Below are positions 55,133 through 64,000 of a stretch of DNA of 64,000 bases, piece after piece (position 1 is the stretch's first letter; each line of letters starts with the position of its first letter). The translations under genes were made by a program, and so were the position numbers. The notes under the pieces were generated by a model, which was not told the origin of the DNA, did not search any database, and saw nothing but the letters and a program-made list of their open reading frames with translations. Origin of the DNA: Brassica napus (taxonomy: Eukaryota > Streptophyta > Magnoliopsida > Brassicales > Brassicaceae). The stretch covers positions 24,658,630-24,722,629 of the forward strand of contig NC_063451.1 in assembly GCF_020379485.1 (NCBI RefSeq), given 5' to 3'.

Positions 55133-57740
55133 TAACTTACAATCAATCACTATATATAAAATAAAATTTAACAAATGTTAGAATATAGAAAATATGATTG
55201 ATCATATAAGACGAGATAAGATGCTTTGTCGATCACATATCTGGACAAGATTGTAGTTGTCAGCCCAAAATGATTTGAAACTACCTGATAATTCTATGGT
55301 TAACTATAGTAACTGGGTTACACTATTTTAACGTAGGCAGACCAATTATTTAATTCAATTAAAATGGGTTATGATAATCTAATCTACATATAATTAAAAT
55401 GATTTATTGTATAGTAAAAAAACTCAAATAATAGTTTGCTATAAGTTGACAAAAAAAATAGTTGCTATAGATACAAGAAAGTACAGATTATCAAAAGTTA
55501 TAATATTTACAGTAATAGATATTTATAAAAATAAATCAAATGAGGTTTCAAAACTGAAAAATCCTACTCTTTCAAAGCAAAATCTAATTATAGTTAGATT
55601 ATTCAAATATCAAAAACCTGTTAGCCCAAATTTAGTATAAGCAAACCCAAATAACAATAATCTATGTATATTTTATTATCAAAAACAATCCATCTATAAT
55701 TAAATATCTATAAAGTTTTCAATTTTCCCTGTTTGACATAGTGTTACATTTTACAAACCGCTTTATCAATTATATATATATATATATATAAATTAACAAA
55801 TTACTAGATTTTGACTCGCACTTTAGTGCGGGTTTTATTCTTTCTATACTAAAATATTTTTATTTATATAACATAATAATTATTATGTACCAATACTATT
55901 TTACATAATTTTTTGTATTTTGTAAAAAAAAATATTTTGTAAACATTATTATGTAACAATACTATTTTACATAATTTTATGTTTCATTTCTAAAATTTAA
56001 AATTTATATGGAAATTAAATTAAATTGAACCTATATAATAGAGAATAAATTTTTGGGGATACTATTAGAAACATCAAAATTTATATTACAAAAGAAACTA
56101 TAATATTTTTTTAATTGCAAAATAATGTTTTAGTAACGATCTTATTTGAGAAATTGCTTAAAATACATTAACTTGGATAGCATTTTAACAAAAACTCAAT
56201 AAAAGATATCATAACATTTGAGCTTAGGTTTAACGATTATTGTTTAGGATTTATTACTTAGGTTGAGTTTATAAATTTCTGTAAATAATTTTTATATATT
56301 TATAAATGTTTTGGGAGAGTTAATTTTGTCTTTTACTAATAAATTTAAGATATTTATGAAAAATGATAATAATTGTAAAGTAAATTTTAAAATAGTATCA
56401 AATATAATGTAAGTTTAAAATTTGTTGGAATTGTATTATATACTGTAACATTAAACCCGTTTGATAAATGTGTGTTCTTTTCACATATAATAGTGTTGTA
56501 ATATTAATCTTTTGACACATGTAGGTCATTCATGTTATAACATTGGTATGTATATGATTATATAAGTCTAGTTTACAGTTACCGCTGGTGGAACTATTTA
56601 GAAATCATATGCTATACGTAAATACAATTGTTTTTGTAGTGGCCCCATACCACAGAGTAGTAGTTAAGAAAGAGAGAAAATCTGAGTGGAAACTGAACTT
56701 GGATCATCATCAAATTAAATTTAACCGCCTGACACTTTTTCTAATCGACCCAATAAGACATCTTTCATAACGAAAACTTTTCCAGCAACGAACTATATAT
56801 CTGTAATGATATAATAAGTTTGTATATTTCATTTTTTAAGTGGCGACGCTGCAGTAAACGTTTATAAAACTTTAGAATATGAAATACGCCGTATTTGACA
56901 GTATTTAAAAAATTTAAAAAATTTAAAAAATTTAGAAAATTTAAAAGATATGCCGTATTTGAGAATAAAAACTTAATAATGAGAACATATTTAAAAAGAT
57001 CCATTTTACTTGATAATTCTAAATTTTGTACCTAATCAAAATTTTCAAATAACCAATTTGACTAATCTTGACGATGTTATTTTAGATATATATAACTAAA
57101 ATGCTATTAGAAAATTATTTTTAAATTATGTATGATATTACATATTTTCAACTGAATTTTACCTTAAAGTATTTTTCTTTAGTAAGGATTTGAATTATTA
57201 GATTTGGTAATAACATGTAAATTTAAGTATTAGTATTAAAAAAATTAAAAACACCTTAGATTTTTCTTATGAGAAAATTGTAATAGGGAAAGTTTCAAAA
57301 GAATATTCTTCAAGTTTTGTATGTAAAGAAAAACATTTAGACAAGATAACAATGTTCTAAAAAAAAAGTTCATACAAAATAAAAATCCTACATATAATAA
57401 AATGTTAAAGTCAATAAGTTAAAATAAAATTAACTTGATAATATTAGAAATACAAGAAATGCAACTACTCATTCTAACAAATTACTCACTTTAATAAGTA
57501 TAGTATAAATATTTTACTAAAAATGCATGATGAATATTTATATATCGGTTGAGAAATTAAAAATCAAGACTACTTATATAACGGGTTGGAAATTTAAATA
57601 TAGTTATCATTTATGACCAAAAACCTATCAAAACATCTCAAATATTATTTTCGCAAATATATTTTAGTGATGGAAAATTTGATTATATACTTTAGTATCA
57701 AACCCGACCAATGAAAGGCTACTAGCATTTCCTTTACCAC
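55133..57740. other. A+T-rich DNA, right part of tract B
   Basis: At 55804-55830, CTAG followed by a hairpin CGCACTTTAGTGCG and the run GGTTTTATTC is the 3' end of a minus-strand Helitron whose 5' end I could not find. Short tandem (AAATTT)n-like repeats lie at 56907-56945. No gene. Confidence 0.55.
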
Positions 57741-57784
57741 TCGGTGAGTCACACTTTTGATTATAAGCAACTCATTATCTGCAG

Positions 57785-58068
57785 TAAATCACAGTTACAG
57801 AAAGGGTCACATCACAAGGGCAAAGCTACAATGAGTGAGTGCTCCCAGGAAAATGAATCACAAGATGCAGATTATATCTCTGTCAAAGATGAGTACTGAC
57901 TTGAGAAGCTTAACCATGATACGAGCTGCACCAAGAACAACTAGACGGAAATCCCTTTTCACTACAGCATACTTGTGCAATACAGTGACTTGAATATAAG
58001 CAATGTCAGCAGCCAAAAATCAGAATTCAAGACCATGCATAGAGACTAAACTCAGTGAAACCACAAGA
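57785..58068. repeat. conserved 270-bp fragment, copy 2 of 3
   Basis: Matches 22985-23270 and 59925-60175. Here too it is followed by the myosin exons. Confidence 0.7.
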
Positions 58069-58132
58069 TTATAATGTTAAACAAACTACTACACCCTAAC
58101 TGAAAAGAGGCGGATCACATTATAATGTTCAG

Positions 58133-59050
58133 CATGTTTTCAAGATGAAGCAGGAAGAGTACACAAAAGAAGCAATAGATTGGAGCTACATTGAATTTGT
58201 GGACAACAAAGATGTTCTTGATCTTATAGAAAAGGTCTGCTTAACTGAGAAAGGACAGTGTTATCAAATTGGATGTTTTAACCTCACTTTCTCCTTTCTT
58301 TTCCATCTGCAGAAGCCTGGTGGAATCATTGCTCTCCTCGATGAAGCTTGGTAATATTGAAGACTACTTCCATAGATTTTTTATCCTGACTGTTATTTTG
58401 TAAACTAATGAGACTCAATTTTCCAGTATTTTGACCACAATATATGCAAACTTCACGTTTTAATTGACCACCATAGCTGACCATCATATCTGACCACCAC
58501 AGTTAATATGCTTCACCATTTAGTTTTTAGCAAAAATTATTAGCTTAACGTAGTTGACCACTATAATTGTATAGTTCTATAAAATATTAATAAAATATTA
58601 ATTATTGGTAATATTTATACACACGTTAGAAAATAATAATATAAAACTATTAATTTGTAACAAAACAATTATTATGTTACTCTCTAAACATTTTGAAAAC
58701 CAAACCAAGATCGACTCAGTATATATATTGGTTGACTGGTCTGACCAGTTTAACCCGTTTAACGGATTTTTAAAATTTTGCTGTATATTATATATGTATA
58801 TATACCATATGCTTTAAGAAAAAAAAAATTGAAAGAAATCAAATGCAAACTCGTATCTTTTGTTAATGCAGATTGGTAAACACAAAGATCTTCTTGAGGG
58901 CTGGTCAGATGGCTGAACTCGACCCTAGGAGGACAGAAGTGCTTAGTGGTGCTGCAAAAAAAAATCAGAGACAAACAAGAACTCATCAAGCTCAGAAACG
59001 GTTTACTGTTCTGAGAAAGGCCACAATATCTCTACAAGCTCTATGTAGAG
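58133..59050 (+). pseudogene. class XI myosin fragment, copy 2 (motor and IQ parts)
   Basis: Exons 58133-58234 ([20 protein letters not shown]) and 58313-58350 ([12 protein letters not shown]) are the same motor segment as copy 1. A third exon starts after an acceptor at 58871 and reads KIFLRAGQMAELDPRRTEVL followed by an IQ-like region (HQAQKRFTVLRKATISLQAL), the end of the motor and first IQ motifs. Between them, where the parent gene should have many motor exons, lies about 400 bp of Helitron H1 sequence (58435-58835). The central motor is therefore deleted. It cannot work as a motor. Confidence 0.85.
58435..58835 (+). mobile_element. Helitron H1 internal piece, copy D
   Basis: Equivalent to about 9470-9870 in copy A; both Helitron ends are missing. 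It is spliced between the myosin motor and IQ fragments. Confidence 0.75.
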
Positions 59051-59084
59051 TTGAGCCATCTGATTTCAATCGCGCTCTTTGGGA

Positions 59085-59452
59085 AAGGCTGAAGCATCGG
59101 AGTGCCATGTGGGCGCTGCTGGTAAGTCGCACTATTAAGGTTCAGAGGAGGAGCAGAAGGCATAGATGAACCAGAAATGAGGTGTGGTTGTGCCATCATC
59201 CGTGGGGGCCCAGAGAAAGAGGAAGGGGTCACCAGATCTGTATAAACATTGGAGTTGCTACTGATACGATCAGGATTGTTGTCAAAAAGAGGCATTAGAG
59301 GAGAGGAGGATGGTATAGGCGGTGGTGATAATATTTGTGGAGGTGCAGCTTCCGTAGGGGCAGTGGTGGGTTGATGAGGTTGTAGATGATTTGCTGATGA
59401 CATGTATGGTGGTCCAGTTGCCGATCCAGCCGAAGTGTTCCCAAGAGACATT
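59085..59452 (-). pseudogene. DCP1 (mRNA-decapping activator) fragment
   Basis: The frame from ATG 59451 reads MSLGNTSAGSATGPPY, PPQILSPPPIPSSSPLMPLF, then MMAQPHLISGSSMPSAPPL and GTPMLQPFP. This resembles the Pro-rich region between the EVH1-type domain and the C-terminal trimerisation domain of plant DCP1, as I know that family. Similarity ends near 59090, where it meets the myosin fragment in the opposite direction. Neither functional domain is present. The match is from memory of the family, not a search. Confidence 0.7.
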
Positions 59453-59924
59453 GCCTACGTAAACCAACCTCTGCTTCCTACTGAGGATCTAAACCAATTT
59501 GAAGGCCATTGTTAGTTGTTACAGATCACTACTTACAGATAAAACTATGTACTAAACTACTTATATAACTCAAAATTCAAACGCTAAGAAGAGAATCCTA
59601 ACCTGTATTCCGATGATTCATCACAATAAACTGAAACCGAGGCTGCTGCCTATTTCTGAAACAACAAGAAACTGGATTCCATCAACGATTCAAGAAAACA
59701 ATCACATATAAGTTAAAAACTTACCTCTTGACGACGAACAAAGTTAACTCTGCAACCAATTAATAGTTTGTAGTTTAAATCAAGAACGTTCATGTAACCC
59801 GTTTCAAAATGGCATAAAATTTATAAACTTCTATGAGATGATCCTCCAAAAAATAATTACAACATATAAGTCAAACATGACATGTGTTCGCTTAACACAC
59901 CTCATTGGCTGCAGTAAGTAAGAG
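59453..59924. other. spacer of the chimeric capture region
   Basis: 59750-59850 is shared with 22840-22925 (AACGTTCATGTAACCCGTTT) and weakly with 14590-14650, so it belongs to a dispersed repeat. No gene. Confidence 0.5.
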
Positions 59925-60175
59925 TTACAGAGAGGGTCACATCACAAGGGCAAAGCTACAATGAGTGAGTGCTCACAGGAAAATGAATCACAAGATGCAG
60001 ATTATATCGCTGTCAAAGATGAGTACTGACTTGAGAAACTTAACCATGATACGAGCCGCACCAAGAACAACTAGACGGAAATCCCTTTTCACTACAGCAT
60101 ACTTGTGCAAGTGTGACTTGAATATAAGCAATGCCAGCAGCCAAAAAATCAGAATTAAAGACCATGCATATAGAG
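59925..60175. repeat. conserved 270-bp fragment, copy 3 of 3
   Basis: Third copy, here without adjacent myosin exons. It ends where inverted block X begins. Confidence 0.7.
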
Positions 60176-60334
60176 ACTAAAATGGTAGATAACTGAAAAT
60201 GTTAATTAGGACAAATAATTAGAGAATTCGGCCAAAAAAAACCTCAACTTTGCATGAATTGCCAAAAGAAACATGAACTTTTGGGCTGACCAAAAAAACA
60301 CCAAACTTTCATTGACTTTAGAATTAATTAACAA

Positions 60335-61485
60335 CTAGATCTTGACCCGTGCTTTGCAAGCGTGGAATATTTTATGATGAATTTTTTTACTAATAATTTA
60401 ACAAATATTTTGTTAATTTATAAGAATATTGTGTATTTAAATCAGTGTTTTTTAGTTTTTAAAAATATCCATATTTATAATCCGGTGATCCGATAATTCG
60501 ATTTAATTTTTAAAAATATCCATATTTTTTTTAAATATTTTTAAAAAAAATACTAAGAACCGAGACTAACCGATGGAACCAATGGATGACAGATATGTAA
60601 TCCAATCTGATTTGAATTTATATTTTCATAATTTGTCACCTTTTAATCCAAATTTTAAAGTTCATTGTTTTGCAATTTTATGAAATTATGATATTTTTAC
60701 AAAATTTTGATAGAGAAAATGATAGATATAAAATAATTAAGCACTATAAATATTTCTCGATCATATTACTCCTTTTATATAGCTTAGCTAATTTTATTAT
60801 AATTGTTTTTGTAATTTATCTTGTTAATAATTTGGTTTATATTATAATCGATTTAATTTTTTTGTTAACAATCAGTGTTAAGTTTTTCAAAAAAAACAAT
60901 CAGTGTTAAGTATTTTTTAGATAACATATATTTTGAAAAAAAAATATAATAATTTTTGTTATTATATTTATTGTACAATGTATAACGTTATATATATATA
61001 TATTTATGTAATGGCTATTATTGAATTATTGTGGTACTTAAATAAATTATATAACCATTATTTAGGAAATATAAATAAAATAATCCATTAATTTAATTGA
61101 TGTATTATTGATTAAAATGTTTTTGTAGTATTTAAACGTGTAAAAATAAGTTCTACTTATTTTTTTGTTGTTTATAAATGATTTGAATTTTTCAATTATT
61201 TAATTTATCTAAATAATTTTAAGAAAATTGTTAGAAATTATTAAAAAGATGTGATCTAATATTTTATATTGTTTGGACATAAAATTAATTATAGTGTTGT
61301 TTGGAAACATGAATAATAGTATAAAGAAATGAGTACATTGTTTGGAAACATAAATAGTACTATAAAAAAAAGAATATTAGTGATTTAAGGTATGTTTAAC
61401 TATAAAGTAAAAAGATGTATTTAATTTAAAAACTTACAAAAGAAATGTTAGGTCCAACGTAATGTTTCTGTTTTAATAAGATAGA
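60335..61485 (-). mobile_element. Helitron H3 (1,151 bp)
   Basis: Minus orientation. Its 3' end on the plus strand is CTAG at 60335 followed by the hairpin region GACCCGTGCTTTGCAAGCG; its 5' end on the minus strand is TCTATCTTATTAAAACAG at 61485. Inserted in the left arm of the foldback element; the right arm keeps the uninterrupted counterpart near 62625 (GTTAATTAATTC). No protein coded. Confidence 0.85.
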
Positions 61486-61641
61486 TGTTTTCGCTGACTT
61501 GCCAATTTAGCACGTCGTCAACAAATTTAACAGAAATATTTGACGTCGTTTATTGTTGGCGTTAAGTGAAACGACGTCGTTTTCAAATGAGATGAAACGA
61601 CGTCGTTTTACATGATTTGAAATTAAAAATATGTAGACCCC

Positions 61642-61696
61642 TTGATTCGAACCCAGGTTGGTTGGTCAAATGGCAAGGAATTTTACCACTGGACTA
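61642..61696 (-). promoter_or_regulatory. tRNA-like A and B boxes, left arm
   Basis: On the minus strand TAGTCCAGTGGTAAAA (61696-61681) and GGGTTCGAATC (61654-61644) lie 42 bp apart, close to tRNA spacing. The intervening bases do not fold as a clean tRNA. Reads toward the left end of the element. Confidence 0.6.
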
Positions 61697-62491
61697 CTGA
61701 CACTTTCAATGTACTTACTAACATGTTTACTTTTATTTGGTACATATTAAATATAAAAAATTCTCTAAAAACTTAATAAGATCTTTAAAATTGCAAAAAA
61801 AAAAATTAAAAAAATAAAAAAGATTTTTATAAAATTAATTTAGAAATTAAAAATTAAAAATAAAATTTTATTTTTCTTTTTAAAAAATAAAAACTCTTCC
61901 AAAATTTTCTAAAAACTTAAAAAGATCTTTAAAATTCCAAAAAATTGAAAAAATAAAGAAATTTTTTATAAAATTAATTTTGAAACTAAAATAGAAAATA
62001 AAATTTTATTTTTCTTTTTAAAAAATAAAAACTCTTCCAAAATTTTCTAAAAACTTAAAAAGATCTTTAAAATTCCAAAAAATTGAAAAAATAAAGAAAT
62101 TTTTTATAAAATTAATTTTGAAATTAAAATAGAAAATAAAATTTTATTTTTTCTTTTCAATTCGTGAAAAGTTCGTGTTTTTTTGAAAAGAAAAATTCTA
62201 TTTTAATTTCAAAATTAATTTTATAAAAAATTTCTTTATTTTTTCAATTTTTTGGAATTTTAAAGATCTTTTTAAGTTTTTAGAAAATTTTGGAAGAGTT
62301 TTTATTTTTTAAAAAGAAAAATAAAATTTTATTTTTAATTTTAATTTCTAAATTAAGTTTATAAAAATCTTCTTTATTTTTTTAATTTTTTTTGGAATTT
62401 TAAAGATCTTATTAAGTTTTTAGAGAATTTTTTATATTTAATATGTACCAAATAAAAGTAAACATGTTAGTAAGTACATTGAAATTGCCAG

Positions 62492-62544
62492 TAGCCCATT
62501 GGTAAAATACCTTGCCATTTGACCAACTAACCTAGGTTCGAATC
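62492..62544 (+). promoter_or_regulatory. tRNA-like A and B boxes, right arm
   Basis: TAGCCCATTGGTAAAA (62492-62507) and AGGTTCGAATCC (62533-62544), 42 bp start to start. Mirror image of the left-arm pair, reading toward the right end. The B box is a perfect GGTTCGAATCC. Confidence 0.6.
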
Positions 62545-64000
62545 CAGGAGTCTAAATATTTTTAATTTCAAATCATGTAAAAGGACGTCGTTTCATCTCA
62601 TTTGAAAGTCAACGAAAACATTGTTAATTAATTCTAAAGTCAATGAAAGTTTGGTGTTTTTTTGGTCAGCCCAAAAGTTCATGTTTATTTTGGCAATTCG
62701 TGCAAAGTTGAGGTTTTTTTTGGCCGAATTCTCCAAATAATTACCTAATTAATTAATTTGTTCCATATTAGCAAATTAGGATTGGATACTAATGTGTGTT
62801 TAAATCTACGGGCTATGGCCCACACACCCGTAATACAATTTATTATAGAAAATCTATATGGATCATACTAGTGTGTGCTAAAGGCAAATCATTATGGGTG
62901 TGTCGTAGAGAAAACTAAAGTCATTTGCCTTGACGAAAGATACACTACGTAAAATTTCAAGTCATGTGTACTTCGATACGTTTTGCCTGAACGGTGCAAT
63001 CACTGTATATTTGTATATAAGGTGCATCAAACAATGTACACCCGGTTAATTCTCAATAATATTTTTATAGATTTTAGGGGAAACTTTTTATTTCAAGCTT
63101 GCGTTATGAAAATTTAAGACTTTTCTTTTTAAACTCTAACTCTTTAAAAAAAAAAATAGAAGATATGGCCGTATTTCATTATATGTTCTGTAAATTAAAC
63201 GCCAATGTGCAGAAAAAGGGTTAAATATATATGGTTTTAATTATATATAAATAAAAAAGTTAGAACAACATAAGTTAATTTCATAACACGTCTAAAGATG
63301 TCTAATTAAGATTATTTTGGAATCAAATATTGTATAATATTGTATACACAAAAAAAATGTTTTAAAAATCGGATAGACGACGCGATGGTTGGACTAGGTT
63401 TGACCATAAACCGATCATGTGATCAAGTTGGATCTAATCACTGATTCAGTCATAAACCGATCACGTATTCAGATTGAGCCTCAAAGCTATTGAACTCAAT
63501 AAAAACAATTTAAACTATCAAAAATCTAAAAACTAATTTACTTACAATGTTTTAAATCTGATATTTATTTATACATTAAGTATGCATGTAAATAGAACTA
63601 TTAAATTTTATATTAAAAACATATTTAACTAGATTGTTAAATCAGGTTTAATAATAGAACAAATATATTCAGGCCCGACCCTGAACTAAAGCCCATAAAG
63701 CAAGGATTTTAGGCGCCAAATATTATATATATTTCGAAACTGACTTCTTATACCACTATTTAATAATAAATATTTTTGTCCTTTTTGAAGATAATACAAA
63801 ATTTTGATTTATTCATTAATACAGATAGGAACAGTTAGTACTTAATCTAACAACTATAGTTTCATTATTTATACGTTATATTAAGTAGTGTGAGAATAAA
63901 TAAATAATTTAATTAAACAAAACCTAATTATTTATTTTGCTGTATTAATAACAACTAACAAACATATATTTTCTTTACGTCCTTTTTTCTGGAAAACAAA

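Larger units (their letters stand above)
41587..57740. repeat. tract B: large duplicated block, interrupted copy
   Basis: Collinear with tract A. It carries the MULE 43240-52307, lacks about 210 bp at the point of 8856-9066, lacks 11660-11955 and 14410-14935, and has one copy of the 107-bp tandem unit. The left boundary is the LTR end at 41586. Confidence 0.85.
60222..62734. mobile_element. foldback MULE with long inverted arms, Helitron inside
   Basis: Flanked by AAATAATTA at 60213-60221 and 62735-62743, a perfect 9-bp duplication. Arms begin GAGAATTCGGCCAAAAAAAA on both sides (right arm read on the minus strand) and stay alike through AACATGAACTTTTGGGCTGA to a centre near 62170. Without the Helitron (60335-61485) the element is about 1.36 kb and almost wholly palindromic. 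No transposase. Each arm contains a tRNA-like segment. The left arm holds a roughly 120-bp A+T-rich unit one more time than the right arm. Confidence 0.87.
60175..64000 (-). repeat. block X, inverted copy, interrupted by the foldback MULE
   Basis: 60175-60221 and 62744-64000 together match the reverse complement of 26093-27410. The copy continues beyond the window. From 63671 it includes the CAGGCCCGACCC terminus of the hAT-like element. No gene is present in 62744-64000. Confidence 0.85.

Noticed and set aside
61640..61700. A functional tRNA gene
   Set aside because: A and B boxes are present but the sequence does not form the acceptor and anticodon stems, and it is mirrored in a transposon arm.

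Overview
The window looks like nuclear DNA of a plant in the Brassicaceae, very likely from a transposon-rich stretch of a Brassica-type genome. The reasons are the strong A+T bias, genes with short GT-AG introns, an intact DUF626/UPF0725 gene (a family known mainly from Brassicaceae), Helitrons ending in a short hairpin followed by CTAG, Athila-type and gag-only gypsy elements, and a Mutator-like element (MULE) carrying a DUF1985/Ulp1 gene. Only one host gene appears intact: the six-exon DUF626 gene at 19315-20664. Nearly everything else is mobile DNA or pieces of host genes carried by it.

Layout. 1-2588: intergenic DNA with one weak candidate first exon (1401). 2589-6941: a gag-only gypsy element with a tRNA-Met primer site but no pol and no complete LTR. 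7337-15920 (tract A): an alpha-tubulin fragment, a poly-C tract, three Helitrons and a small retroposon. 16181-18640: A+T-rich DNA with a hAT-like MITE. 19315-20664: the DUF626 gene. 20990-23580: unrecognised gene fragments, then myosin XI exons. 23640-25380: a third Helitron copy with a SINE. 25380-27410 (block X): repetitive DNA that reappears inverted at the right end. 28408-41586: a 12.6-kb minus-strand Athila-type element with 1.33-kb LTRs and a truncated LINE inside one LTR. 41587-57740 (tract B): a second copy of tract A, interrupted by a 9.07-kb MULE (43240-52307). 57780-60180: a chimera of myosin XI and DCP1 fragments. 60222-62734: a foldback MULE, itself interrupted by a Helitron. 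62744-64000: block X inverted.

Most interesting system. The MULE at 43240-52307 has a 9-bp target duplication and an empty site in tract A. It encodes a MuDR-type transposase on the plus strand and a convergent five-exon DUF1985-Ulp1 protease gene on the minus strand, the layout known from Kaonashi (KI) MULEs. Every sizeable noncoding space, including the 5'UTR intron and two coding-region introns of the protease gene, is filled with a hyphenated palindrome (GACGACTTAC / GTAAGTCGTC) that I do not see inside exons. Ahead of the transposase these palindromes lie within a roughly 700-bp inverted repeat able to fold as one long hairpin. My inference is an element-specific binding platform for one of its own proteins, possibly used against silencing as VANC is in VANDAL elements, facing a built-in source of double-stranded RNA. 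Both genes are broken only by single-base indels, with no nonsense codons seen, so the element may be functional if some indels are assembly errors.

A second unusual object is the foldback MULE at 60222-62734. Each arm carries a tRNA-like A box and B box facing outward, and its perfect 9-bp target duplication can be checked against an empty site at 27360-27368. The window also holds internal proof of Helitron insertion: H2 is present in tracts A and B and absent from the third copy, which has the exact A/T junction.
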